DNA of 49,304 bases, from assembly GCA_945875545.1 (NCBI GenBank), contig CAMCKZ010000013.1, positions 1-49,304 of the forward strand, given 5' to 3'. The DNA is from Polyangium aurulentum (lineage in GTDB: Bacteria > Myxococcota_A > Polyangia > Polyangiales > Polyangiaceae). Both the position numbers and the translations under genes were made by a program. Below, piece by piece: positions 34,396 through 42,768 of this stretch; the first letter of the stretch is position 1; each line of letters opens with the position of its first letter. Below the pieces are notes generated by a model. That model worked only from the letters and a program-made list of their open reading frames with translations, ran no database searches and had not been told where the DNA came from.

Positions 34396-35247
34396 GTGAA
34401 CCGAGTAGCCCGTGCCATTTTCCTCCTATTCCTGTCGGGTGCACCCGTGATGCCGCTCGGCATTGCGCAGGTGAACGTCACCCCGCCGGAATTGGCGGCG
34501 GTGCGGGTCATGGAGCACCTCGGGGCCGAGTTGCCCGCGGGTCTCACGTTTCAGCGCCACGACGGCCCAGTGGTCTCCCTCGGCTCGGTGCTGAAAGGCT
34601 CGAAACCCACCCTTTTGGTCTTCGCGTATCATCGCTGCCCCATGCTGTGCAGCTTTGTCATCGATGGGCTCATGAAGGGTCTTCGAGACGTCAAGGCAAC
34701 CGCCGGCGATGAGTACCGCGTTGTGTCCGTGTCGATAGACCCGCGAGACAACCCGGAGTCCGCTTCCAAGAAGCGCGAACAAGTGATTGCGCGTTATGGG
34801 CGGGCGGCAAAGGCCAACGACGCCTTTACTTTTTTGACGTCGGACGAAGCAACGATTAAAGCGCTAACGGCGGCGGTCGGTTTCGAATACTCGTACGACG
34901 AGCGCCAAGACCAATACGCACATCCGGCGGCCGTTTTCCTCGTTTCGCCCACGGGGCACTTGACACGTTACCTGTACGGAATCGTCTACGACCCAGACGA
35001 TCTGAAGCTTGCGATCATTGAGTCGAAAGCCGAAAAAGCCCGCACAACGATCGAAAAGTTGCTGCTTTACTGTTACCACTACGACCCCCAGGGAAAGCGC
35101 TACGCCCTCGTGGCCATGCGCGTCATGCGCCTCGGCGGTCTCCTCACGGTCTTGGCCCTCGGTTCCCTCATTGGGTTTTTGTGGCGGGCCGATAAGCGAA
35201 AAATGGCACTAGCAGGGGGTTCAGGCTCCACCCCCGGGTCACTCTAA
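34396..35247 (+). CDS. SCO1/SenC family copper chaperone
   Basis: The 283-residue protein has a signal peptide, a thioredoxin-like domain with the copper ligands C81 and C85 (CPMLC) and H176 (QYAHPAAVF), and a C-terminal membrane helix (about 245-262). SCO proteins deliver copper to, or keep reduced, the CuA site of cytochrome oxidase subunit II, which is the next gene. The C-terminal anchor with a signal peptide is the usual form in ACIII-linked operons. The start is a GTG (34396) 2 bases after the previous gene. Confidence 0.92.
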   Translation: MNRVARAIFLLFLSGAPVMPLGIAQVNVTPPELAAVRVMEHLGAELPAGLTFQRHDGPVVSLGSVLKGSKPTLLVFAYHRCPMLCSFVIDGLMKGLRDVKATAGDEYRVVSVSIDPRDNPESASKKREQVIARYGRAAKANDAFTFLTSDEATIKALTAAVGFEYSYDERQDQYAHPAAVFLVSPTGHLTRYLYGIVYDPDDLKLAIIESKAEKARTTIEKLLLYCYHYDPQGKRYALVAMRVMRLGGLLTVLALGSLIGFLWRADKRKMALAGGSGSTPGSL

Positions 35248-35294
35248 GCGGCAACGCCCCACAGGCCTCGCAGACGAAGGCTCGAAGCAAACCT

Positions 35295-36254
35295 ATGAAC
35301 GATAATCCATCAATGCAAATGCCAGTGGCCCTGTCGGCGTACGCTACGGACGTCGACAAGAGTTACTATATTATCTATTGGCTCAGTGTGGTGCTGTTCA
35401 TTGGCATTATTGGCGCGGCCACGTATTTCTGCTTGGCTTACAAGCGAAAGGCGGGCGTTCGCGCGGAGCCGACGGGCCACAACAATATTCTTGAGCTCAG
35501 CTGGACGGTCGCGCCGGTGTTCATTCTCGCGTATCTCTTCTGGATTGGCTGGAAGGGCTACGTCGACATGTCGATTGTGCCGCCGAACGCCATCGAGGTG
35601 CGCGGGCGCGCGTTTCAGTGGGGCTGGGACTTCGAGTACCCGAACGGTGCCCACACACCCGACCTAAAAGCGCCGGTCGGCAAGCCCGTAAAGCTCATTC
35701 TTTCGTCAAACGACGTGCTCCACGCCTTTTTCATACCGCAATTGCGCATCAAACGAGACACCGTGCCGGGCATGTACGTCTCGCTGTGGTTCGAGGCGGA
35801 CAAAGAGGGCGACGCCGACATTTTCTGCGCCGAGTATTGCGGAGGCAAAGGCGAGGGAACGGCGGCGATAGGCCACTGGGCGATGATCTCCAAGGTGCAC
35901 ATTCTGTCCGTCGCCGACTACGACAAGTTCATCCTCGAGGGCGGGGGCGCGAAGCCCGGCGAGAGCGTGCCCGATTGGGGAAAACGTCTTTACGTCGAAA
36001 AGAACTGCGCGGGCTGTCATTCCCTCGACGGCGCCGTGGGGGCGGGCCCCTCGTGGAAGGGCATTTTTGGCCGCACCGGGGTCATGACGGCGGGGCCAGA
36101 TATCGTGGCCGACGAAAACTACATCCGCGAGTCGATTCTCGAGCCGCAGGCCCACATCGTCAAGGGTTTCGGTCCCGTGATGCCCAGCTTCAAGGGCATC
36201 CTTCAAGACAAAGAAATTGACGCCATCATCAGCTTTATGAAGACGCTGAAGTGA
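35295..36254 (+). CDS. coxB: cytochrome c oxidase subunit II with fused cytochrome c domain (caa3 type)
   Basis: The 319-residue protein has two membrane helices (about 24-46 and 70-90), a cupredoxin CuA domain and a C-terminal cytochrome c domain (CAGCH, C238/C241/H242, with M296 in VMPSF). CuA ligands visible are H143 (VLHAFFIP), C178 and C182 in CAEYC, H194 and M197 in HWAM. In ordinary subunit II only three residues separate the second Cys from the His (as in CGTDHSGM); here there are eleven ([11 protein letters not shown]), an 8-residue insertion inside the CuA loop. It accepts electrons from ActA/ActE and passes them to CoxA. Confidence 0.95.
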   Translation: MNDNPSMQMPVALSAYATDVDKSYYIIYWLSVVLFIGIIGAATYFCLAYKRKAGVRAEPTGHNNILELSWTVAPVFILAYLFWIGWKGYVDMSIVPPNAIEVRGRAFQWGWDFEYPNGAHTPDLKAPVGKPVKLILSSNDVLHAFFIPQLRIKRDTVPGMYVSLWFEADKEGDADIFCAEYCGGKGEGTAAIGHWAMISKVHILSVADYDKFILEGGGAKPGESVPDWGKRLYVEKNCAGCHSLDGAVGAGPSWKGIFGRTGVMTAGPDIVADENYIRESILEPQAHIVKGFGPVMPSFKGILQDKEIDAIISFMKTLK

Positions 36255-36264
36255 AGATTTAGCC

Positions 36265-37947
36265 ATGAACACACAAGCGCAACCCCAAGCCGGGCATCAC
36301 GACGACGCCATGCTGAATACCAATTACTTGAAGGCCGGCAGCGGCTGGAAGAGCTGGGCATTCACGCTCGACCACAAGCGAATCGGCATCATGTACTTGG
36401 TGTTCGTGCTCGCAGCATTTCTGACGGGCGGTATTTTCGCACTGTTGGTGCGCACCGAGCTCGCAAGTCAGGGGCACACCATCGTTTCCGGGCCAACGTA
36501 CAACAAGCTGTTTACGTTGCACGGCGCGATCATGGTGTTTTTGTTCATTATTCCGTCCGTTCCTGCATCCCTCGGAAACTTTATCCTGCCGATGCAGCTC
36601 GGCGCACGAGACGTGGCGTTTCCGAAGATCAATTTGTTGAGCTTTTACATCTACCTCGTGGGGGCAACCTTCGCCCTCGTGAGCATCGGATACGGCTCCG
36701 TCGACACCGGGTGGACGTTCTATACGCCGTATAGCCTCCACGACCCGGAGGCGGCGACGAAGGTCTTGTACATGACGGCGGCGGTTTTTGTCCTCGGCTT
36801 CTCGTCGATTCTCACGGGCCTGAACTTTCTCGTCACGATTCACACGTTGCGCGCGCCGGGCCTTACGTGGACGCGCCTGCCTCTCTTCATCTGGGGCATG
36901 TACGCCACCAGCATCATGCAAGTTCTCGCGACCCCGGTTTTGGCGATCACGCTGCTCATGCTCATCTTCGAGCGCGTATTTGGTCTCGGCATTTTCGACC
37001 CAAAGCTCGGGGGCGACCCCATACTTTTCCAGCATTTTTTCTGGTTCTATTCGCACCCCGCCGTGTACATCATGATCGTCCCAGGTATGGCGATCGTTTC
37101 CGAGCTCATCGCCACGTTTAGTCGCCGCGTGATTTTCGGCTACTTCGCGGTCGCCATGAGTTCCCTGGCCCTCGCGCTCGTGGGCTTTCTCGTGTGGGCG
37201 CACCATATGTTTACGTCCGGAATGAGCGAATACGCCAACATGCTCTTTTCGGCCCTGACGTTTCTCGTGGCAATTCCCTCAGGTGTTAAGGTCTTTAACT
37301 GGACGGCCACCCTTTACAAGGGGTCCATCTCGTTCGCCCCGCCCATGTTGTACGCGCTCGCGTTTCTGTTCTTGTTCACCATCGGCGGCCTCACCGGTCT
37401 GTTTCTTGGCACACTGAACGTGGACATACACTTGCACGATACGTACTTTGTGGTTGCACACTTTCATTATGTGATGATGGGCGGCACGGTCATCGGCTTT
37501 ATCGGGGGAATCCTTTATTGGTGGCCCAAGATCACCGGCAAGATGTACAACTTCACCTCCGCGTCGGTCGGGGCGTGGCTCACGTTTATTGGCTTTAACG
37601 TGACGTTCCTCTCACAGTTTGTCATGGGCAGCCGCGGAATGCCGCGTCGCTATTACGATTACCTGCCCGAGTTTGAGCAGCTTCACCGCGTATCCACCCT
37701 CGGGTCGTATATTCTCGCCGTGGGCCTTTTCACCACCGCCGGAACGCTTATTCAGTCGCTGGCGCGCGGGCGTGCGGCCGGCAGAAACCCTTGGGGCTCG
37801 GTTGCCCTCGAGTGGCAGACGCAGACGCCACCGGTTTTCCAGAATTTCGAGGAAACGCCCATCGTCACCCGGGGTCCGTACGATTACCATTTGGCGACCG
37901 ACGAAGAGCTCCGCGAAGACCTTTATGCGGTGGATCCGGCGAAATGA
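36265..37947 (+). CDS. coxA: cytochrome c oxidase subunit I, A2-type heme-copper oxidase
   Basis: The 560-residue protein has twelve helices with heme ligands H86 (TLHGAIM), H399 and H401 (VVAHFHYV), CuB ligands H264, H313 and H314, and the cross-linking Y268. The helix VI motif is FYSHPAVY: Tyr-Ser replaces the Glu of HPEVY, the mark of the A2 subtype known from Rhodothermus marinus caa3. The K-channel Lys is K342 in [10 protein letters not shown]. It reduces O2 and pumps protons. A His-containing cytoplasmic N-terminus (AGHHDD) precedes the first helix. It follows coxB by 10 bases. Confidence 0.97.
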   Translation: MNTQAQPQAGHHDDAMLNTNYLKAGSGWKSWAFTLDHKRIGIMYLVFVLAAFLTGGIFALLVRTELASQGHTIVSGPTYNKLFTLHGAIMVFLFIIPSVPASLGNFILPMQLGARDVAFPKINLLSFYIYLVGATFALVSIGYGSVDTGWTFYTPYSLHDPEAATKVLYMTAAVFVLGFSSILTGLNFLVTIHTLRAPGLTWTRLPLFIWGMYATSIMQVLATPVLAITLLMLIFERVFGLGIFDPKLGGDPILFQHFFWFYSHPAVYIMIVPGMAIVSELIATFSRRVIFGYFAVAMSSLALALVGFLVWAHHMFTSGMSEYANMLFSALTFLVAIPSGVKVFNWTATLYKGSISFAPPMLYALAFLFLFTIGGLTGLFLGTLNVDIHLHDTYFVVAHFHYVMMGGTVIGFIGGILYWWPKITGKMYNFTSASVGAWLTFIGFNVTFLSQFVMGSRGMPRRYYDYLPEFEQLHRVSTLGSYILAVGLFTTAGTLIQSLARGRAAGRNPWGSVALEWQTQTPPVFQNFEETPIVTRGPYDYHLATDEELREDLYAVDPAK

Positions 37948-37980
37948 GCCGCGCCCTCGAAACAGAGCGAGAAGGAATTC

Positions 37981-38700
37981 ATGTCTAGTCCCTCCGGCGC
38001 CGCGGCGCACGATTCGCACGACTCGCATGCGCACGAGCATCCGAGTTACGTTGCCCACCATTTCGACACCGCCCAGCAGCAGTTCGACGCCGCGAAGCTC
38101 GGGATGTGGGTTTTTATTGCAACAGAAATACTGATGTTCGGCGGGCTCTTCGTCGCCTACGGGCTGATGAAAGCCAAGGAGCCCGAAGTATTCATTGCGG
38201 GGCACCATTACCTTAATAAAGTAATGGGCGCGGCGAATACGATTGTGCTGCTGTTCAGCAGTCTAACGGCGGCCTTGGCCGTGCGGTCTTCCCAGTTGGG
38301 CAAGCGCAACGAGACCTCGGCGTGGCTGGTGATCACCATTTTCTGCGCGTGCATCTTCTTGGTGGTCAAATACTTTGAGTATTCCCACAAGATCGAAGAA
38401 GGGCTTTTGCCCGGCCGTTACTTTGGGCACCCGTTTTTCGACATGTCCGCGGCGCCGGGGTTTCACGAAGCGTTGCCTAGCCGCGCGAACATGTTTTTCG
38501 GCCTGTATTTCCTCATGACGGGCCTGCACGGGCTCCACGTCGTGATCGGGATGGCGATCCTCGGATGGGTTCTCATGCGCAACATGCGCGGCGATTTCTC
38601 CCCTGAGTATTTCACGGCAGTCGAGATTGGGGCGCTTTATTGGCATCTCGTCGACTTGGTGTGGATCTATCTCTTTCCGCTCCTTTACCTGATTGGCTGA
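37981..38700 (+). CDS. coxC: cytochrome c oxidase subunit III with His-rich N-terminus
   Basis: The 239-residue protein has five to six membrane helices and the subunit III features KLGMWVFIATEILMFGGLF, GLHGLHVVIGM and YWHLVDLVWIYLFPLLYL. Subunit III stabilises the proton-pumping activity of subunit I. The first 27 residues hold seven His (AAAHDSHDSHAHEHP), which is not a conserved part of the family. A ribosome site (GAGAAGGA) precedes the ATG. It lies 33 bases after coxA and 3 bases before coxD. Confidence 0.95.
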   Translation: MSSPSGAAAHDSHDSHAHEHPSYVAHHFDTAQQQFDAAKLGMWVFIATEILMFGGLFVAYGLMKAKEPEVFIAGHHYLNKVMGAANTIVLLFSSLTAALAVRSSQLGKRNETSAWLVITIFCACIFLVVKYFEYSHKIEEGLLPGRYFGHPFFDMSAAPGFHEALPSRANMFFGLYFLMTGLHGLHVVIGMAILGWVLMRNMRGDFSPEYFTAVEIGALYWHLVDLVWIYLFPLLYLIG

Positions 38701-38703
38701 ACC

Positions 38704-39147
38704 ATGAACGCCCACGCGGAACACCCGGACGACGGTAAAGTTCGCCCACACATTGCGCCGGCCCTTTTCTATTGGGGCATTTTCGGGGCGCTGATCTTCC
38801 TCACGGTCACCACTGTGGCGGTGTCCTACGTCGATTTCGGGGCCGCCAACACGGTCATCGCGGTCTTGGTCGCCACGGTCAAGGCCGTGCTTGTGGCCAC
38901 TTTCTTCATGCACTTGGCCCACGACAGCCTGTTTAACAGTATTATTCTGTGTATGGCTTTTGTGTTCTTGGGGGTCTTCGTGGGCCTTACCTACGAAGAC
39001 ACGTCCACGCGAAACCAGCTCGATGACGCCAATGGTGCCATGATTTACGTTCGCACCGGCGAAATTGCTCCCGCGGCGTTTCCGCACAAAATGATTGTGG
39101 CACCGCATGCCGCCGAGCACAAAGCGGCCGAGGGCGGGCACCACTAA
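38704..39147 (+). CDS. coxD: cytochrome c oxidase subunit IV (CoxD/CtaF-type)
   Basis: The 147-residue protein has three membrane helices (about 22-40, 47-66 and 80-96) and the core KAVLVATFFMHLAHDS, the signature of prokaryotic subunit IV. It is a small structural subunit of the oxidase. The termini carry extra His (HAEHP at the start and AAEHKAAEGGHH at the end). It follows coxC by 3 bases. Confidence 0.92.
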   Translation: MNAHAEHPDDGKVRPHIAPALFYWGIFGALIFLTVTTVAVSYVDFGAANTVIAVLVATVKAVLVATFFMHLAHDSLFNSIILCMAFVFLGVFVGLTYEDTSTRNQLDDANGAMIYVRTGEIAPAAFPHKMIVAPHAAEHKAAEGGHH

Positions 39148-39149
39148 AC

Positions 39150-39980
39150 GTGCTTGTCAACCTACACAAGTCGGCGGCGCGTTCCGCGTCGAAATTGGCG
39201 GCCAGTTTCGCGGGGGTGGCGGTGGCGGCGAGCCTATCGGGCTGCCAGCCCAAGCACATTGAGGTCGGCGAGGAGCCGGAGGTGGCTTACCCCGAGTGCG
39301 GCGCGCTGGCGGCTGGCGCGACGGCGCGGGTCTCCGGGCTGGTTGTGGCGGGCCTCCAGGCTGCCGAGGGAATGATTGAGAAGGGCTTGATTGAGCACTA
39401 CGAGCTGCGGCCCATGAGCTGCGGCTGGCGGTACCGCGGGGCCCAGCGTTGGGGCGGCGGGCACACGGAGGTCGAAATGATTTACGACGCCAATTGGGTG
39501 CCTTTGCGCGCGTGGCGGCGCATGAGCGCGCCGGGGCCGCGGGGCACCGAGCGCCTCGACACGCGGCGCTACGAGCTTCGAACGCCGGAGCCGCGCATCC
39601 GCAAGATGACCATCGAGGGCATTCTTGGGTTCGAGCATCTTCGCGGAAAGTTCCCCCAGATATTGGTCGCGCCGTCGCGGGCCAGCGTGATTCCGTGGGT
39701 GCGAAAGGCTCGGCTCGAGGCGGGGCAAAAAACGCGGCTTCCGGGTTTGGATTTTCGCGAGCCCTTGGAAAAAGTGCGCGACGTGACCTTGAAGCGCGAA
39801 GCAGACCGTTACCACCCGGAATTCGGGCGGAATATTCGGGTCTATACGCTGTATGGTCGCGAGGCGTATTTCTTCGACGAAGAGAACAATTTGTTGGGCG
39901 ATTTGGGCGGAATGCGGCCGTTGAACGACGGAAAGCCCGAGCCATTTTTCACGAGTCAAGACCCGATGTTGCCGCCCTAG
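39150..39980 (+). CDS. lipoprotein of unknown function at the end of the oxidase operon
   Basis: The 276-residue protein starts with GTG 2 bases after the coxD stop. It has a signal peptide with lipobox LSGC (Cys32). The mature part is rich in charged and aromatic residues (HTEVEMIYDANWVPLRAWRR, RIRVYTLYGREAYF-like) and includes two Cys that could pair. I know no family with this pattern. Tight linkage to coxD suggests an envelope-side accessory or assembly protein for the oxidase, but nothing in the sequence proves it. Confidence 0.78.
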   Translation: MLVNLHKSAARSASKLAASFAGVAVAASLSGCQPKHIEVGEEPEVAYPECGALAAGATARVSGLVVAGLQAAEGMIEKGLIEHYELRPMSCGWRYRGAQRWGGGHTEVEMIYDANWVPLRAWRRMSAPGPRGTERLDTRRYELRTPEPRIRKMTIEGILGFEHLRGKFPQILVAPSRASVIPWVRKARLEAGQKTRLPGLDFREPLEKVRDVTLKREADRYHPEFGRNIRVYTLYGREAYFFDEENNLLGDLGGMRPLNDGKPEPFFTSQDPMLPP

Positions 39981-40027
39981 GGCGATTGTTCTTGACATAG
40001 AAGAAACGCGCGACCCGCATCGCGACG

Positions 40028-40122
40028 ACACCGTCACACCGTCACACCGTCACACCGTCACACCGTCACACCGTCACACCGTCACACCGTCACACCGTCA
40101 CACCGTCACACCGTCACACCGT
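40028..40122. repeat. 8-bp tandem repeat, about 12 copies, between convergent genes
   Basis: The unit ACACCGTC occurs 11 times perfectly (40028-40115), followed by a partial copy. The unit length is not a multiple of three and there is no ORF. It lies in the 150-base gap where the lipoprotein gene and a minus-strand gene converge. It has neither the unit size nor the spacers of a CRISPR array. Copy number is likely to vary between strains. Confidence 0.95.
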
Positions 40123-40130
40123 GGTGGGCG

Positions 40131-40634
40131 TCACGCTTGCTTGCAGACTGCAATGAGATGGTGAATGGCGCGTTGGCGCATTCCGCGCCGCGGCATGAGG
40201 CCGTAAGCCTGCGCGAGGCCGGTGAGCGCCGTTTGAAAACTTTTCTTGTCGGCGGCTGTCATCGGCGCGAGAGCGAGTCGCTTCCACAGCAGCGCCTCCA
40301 GCAGTCGCGGCTTCTTCGCGAGGGCCTTGATGGCGCGTTCCACAATCACCGGTTCGCTCGGGGCGAGGCGCATCGCGCGCGCAAAAAGAATTGCGGCGCG
40401 TCGTCGGCGACCGAGGGTGGAGGCGAGCCGATCGGCCTCATCGCACAGCATCGCCACACGTTGCGCGTCACCGGGAAGTGCCGCGAGCGCCGCCCCCAGA
40501 TTGCTATCGGTTCGTCTCCTGAATTCGAGAGCATCGTCGCCGCCCATCGCGGGCCGGAGCTTCCAAAATAGGTAAAGCGCGAAGACAATGGCAGCAAACC
40601 CAAGAAGCACGTTGTCGGTCGTCGAAGAACCCAT
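40131..40634 (-). CDS. membrane-anchored helical protein of unknown function
   Basis: The 167-residue protein (from MGSSTTDN at 40634; a start at 40673 would add 13 residues) has one N-terminal membrane helix (about 8-27) and a cytoplasmic all-helical body. The segment AAILFARAMRLAPSEPVIVERAIKAL recalls a TPR-like helix pair. The C-terminus is basic (MPRRGMRQRAIHHL). I recognise no named family. It is divergent from the lytic transglycosylase gene, with 124 bases between. Confidence 0.72.
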   Translation of the reverse strand: MGSSTTDNVLLGFAAIVFALYLFWKLRPAMGGDDALEFRRRTDSNLGAALAALPGDAQRVAMLCDEADRLASTLGRRRRAAILFARAMRLAPSEPVIVERAIKALAKKPRLLEALLWKRLALAPMTAADKKSFQTALTGLAQAYGLMPRRGMRQRAIHHLIAVCKQA

Positions 40635-40758
40635 GGCAATCTGTGTTCTACCGCGTCTCGGGCTCTTCCCCAAAACTTACGCGTTACAAAGGCGTGACGC
40701 GCCCAGACTGCGAAGAGCTCACGCCTGGCCCGATGGACTTGCAACTGCGCGGGATTCG

Positions 40759-41445
40759 GTGAAGATCGTCGCCGTGGCAACGGTCCTTTCCCTGTTTTCC
40801 TCGCGCATTCGTGTTGCCTCGGTTGTCGCGCTTGTGGCCGCCACCCTCACCGTTTGTTCGCACAGTTCCGCAGACATTTACCGGTGGGTCGATGCGGACG
40901 GCGTCGTGCACTTTACAAGCAAAAAAGAAGACCCCGCGGCTCGCCTTTTTCTGAGGGGAAATCGCTCGAACCACGGGCGTGAATACGCGTCCACGGGGGC
41001 TGCCGCCGTCGGCGATCCCGACCGTTTCCGTCGCTTCGATCTGTGGATTCGCCAGGCCGCATCGGCCTACCAGTTGCCCGAGGCGTTGCTGCGCGCGGTC
41101 ATCAAAGTCGAGTCGAATTACGAGCCCACGGCCTTGAGTCCAGCGGGCGCGCGCGGCCTTATGCAGCTCATGCCCGACACCGCGGCGGCCATGCAGGTTC
41201 GCGCCATCAACGATCCGCGAGAAAATATTTTTGGCGGTGCGCGCTTCCTGCGAATTCTTGCGAACGCGTTCTCCGGCGACCTCCGCTTGACGATTGCCGG
41301 GTACAACGCGGGAGAGGCGGCGGTGCACCGTTACAAGGGCATTCCGCCGTACGCCGAGACCCAGGCCTACGTCGAGCGCGTGGCCACGTTTTACCGCCGG
41401 TACCGCGCGATGGCCGATGCCAGTGAGGCAAGTCGCGAACCGTAG
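40759..41445 (+). CDS. lytic transglycosylase (SLT family) with DUF4124-like N-terminal domain
   Basis: The 228-residue protein starts at GTG 40759 with a signal sequence (residues about 1-38). A DUF4124-like segment ADIYRWVDADGVVHFTSK follows, then a lysozyme-like SLT domain (about 95-220): catalytic Glu in KVESNYEP, ALSPAGARGLMQLMPDTA, GGARFL and AGYNAGEAAVHRY. It would cleave peptidoglycan to 1,6-anhydro-muropeptides in the periplasm. The DUF4124 plus SLT pair is common in Gram-negative bacteria. The frame is open further upstream, but only this start leads directly into the signal peptide. Confidence 0.91.
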   Translation: MKIVAVATVLSLFSSRIRVASVVALVAATLTVCSHSSADIYRWVDADGVVHFTSKKEDPAARLFLRGNRSNHGREYASTGAAAVGDPDRFRRFDLWIRQAASAYQLPEALLRAVIKVESNYEPTALSPAGARGLMQLMPDTAAAMQVRAINDPRENIFGGARFLRILANAFSGDLRLTIAGYNAGEAAVHRYKGIPPYAETQAYVERVATFYRRYRAMADASEASREP

Positions 41446-41483
41446 GTCCGCACTTGGAGACGGCGGGCCGACGGCGATGCCGG

Positions 41484-41523
41484 TTGGCTGTTTCGCCAAT
41501 TGCAAGGGAAAAGCACACTTTTC
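41484..41523. promoter_or_regulatory. two adjacent inverted repeats upstream of the S1-domain gene
   Basis: TTGGC-TGTTTC-GCCAA (41484-41499) and GAAAAG-CACA-CTTTTC (41508-41523) lie in the 226-base gap before 41672. The second has a 6-bp perfect stem and 4-base loop but no U tract. They may be operators, or the second a weak terminator for the transglycosylase gene. The rest of the gap shows nothing I recognise. Confidence 0.35.
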
Positions 41524-41671
41524 GCGCGGGCTGGTAAAAGCCGGAGAATCGCGCGATGGAAAGGCCGCTGCGCCGAAATCGAAGGGCACTTTCCGGCGCC
41601 GTCGTCCATTTCACGGGATGTGCCGATGGCATGACGGCAAGCGGCTCCCACTGTGCTAAGAGCGAGCGCCC

Positions 41672-42700
41672 ATGACGAGCGCTGTCGAGACCGAAGAAGA
41701 GGGCACGGAGAGCTTCGCGGCTCTCTACGAAGGACAAGAGCAGACTGTGGCTCATCGGCACCTGCGGGTGGGCGATAGCTTCGAGGGGCCCGTCGTCTAC
41801 ATATCCGCCGACGTTGTGCTCATCGAGATCGACGGCAAGCGCCAGGGCGCGATGGACCCCGCGGAGCTTCAAAACGAGGCGGGCGTCCTCACCGTTGAAC
41901 TTGGTTCGCGCGTTCGATCGCAAGTGGTCGGCGTCGACCAAGACGGCAACGTGAAGCTCGCGCGCACCCTCGGCCGCAACGCGGGTTCTGAGGCTTTTGC
42001 CCAGGCGAAAGCCGCGAATCTGCCGATTGAGGGCATTGTGCGCGCCGTGAACAAGGGCGGCATCGAGGTCGAGGCTTACGGCGTTCGGGCGTTCTGCCCG
42101 CTGTCGCAAATCGATCGCTTTCCGGTGTCCGATCCAAGCTCGCTTCTAGGTCAATCGATGCGCTTTATGGTGACCGAGGCCCGCGGAAAAAACGTCGTGT
42201 TGTCGCGGCGCACGCTTCTCGATCGCGAGGCCAACGAGATGCGCGATCAAACCCTCGCCACCCTCGGCGTCGGCTCTGAGATCACGGGCACCGTCATGCG
42301 CGTGAAAGACTTCGGCGCGTTCGTCGACATCGGCGGCCTCGAGGCCCTGCTCCCGGCGGGAGAGATTTCGCGCGATCGCAAAGTCAAAATCGAGAACATG
42401 CTCCGCGAGGGCGACAAGGTCGACGTGGTCGTGCGCGCCATCGGCGAGGCCGAGCCAAACAAGCGCGGCGACATGATCCGCAAGGTCACGCTCGCCCTCC
42501 GCGCCACCGGCGAAGAACGCGAAGCGCGTGGCGAAAACGATCGCACGGCCTCCGACGCGCGGCCTAAGGGCAGGCGCGAAGGCGGCGGCCAAAGTGGCGG
42601 CCAAAGTGGCGGGCAAAGTGGCGGTTCGTCGGCCCCCAAGCCGCCGAAACCGGGCTTCGGCACCCTAGGCGATTTGCTGAAAAAGTCCCTCAAAAAGTAG
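41672..42700 (+). CDS. S1 RNA-binding domain protein (three S1-like modules)
   Basis: The 342-residue protein has three S1/OB modules: about 31-105 (HLRVGDSFEGPVVYISADVVLIEI), 115-185 (PIEGIVRAVNKGGIEVEAYGVRAFCP) and 200-275 (GSEITGTVMRVKDFGAFVDIGGLEALLP). A low-complexity tail with SGGQ repeats (12-base units of GGCGGCCAAAGT type) and a basic end GTLGDLLKKSLKK follow. It probably binds RNA and may act like short S1-type translation or RNA-decay factors. It is shorter than ribosomal protein S1, which usually has four to six modules. Confidence 0.9.
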   Translation: MTSAVETEEEGTESFAALYEGQEQTVAHRHLRVGDSFEGPVVYISADVVLIEIDGKRQGAMDPAELQNEAGVLTVELGSRVRSQVVGVDQDGNVKLARTLGRNAGSEAFAQAKAANLPIEGIVRAVNKGGIEVEAYGVRAFCPLSQIDRFPVSDPSSLLGQSMRFMVTEARGKNVVLSRRTLLDREANEMRDQTLATLGVGSEITGTVMRVKDFGAFVDIGGLEALLPAGEISRDRKVKIENMLREGDKVDVVVRAIGEAEPNKRGDMIRKVTLALRATGEEREARGENDRTASDARPKGRREGGGQSGGQSGGQSGGSSAPKPPKPGFGTLGDLLKKSLKK

Positions 42701-42727
42701 GCCTGCGGCCGCGCGTAGGCGGGCCAA

Positions 42728-42757
42728 GGGCGTTGGGCGGTTAAACCCGAAACGCCC
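42728..42757. terminator. possible hairpin between convergent genes
   Basis: GGGCGTT and AACGCCC form a 7-bp stem around a 16-base loop, in the 68-base gap between the S1-domain gene and the minus-strand J-domain gene. There is no U tract, so it may not be a rho-independent terminator. Confidence 0.3.
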
Positions 42758-42768
42758 GGCGCCAATCG

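Noticed and set aside
40028-40122. CRISPR-like array
   Set aside because: Units are only 8 bases with no spacers and no cas genes nearby.
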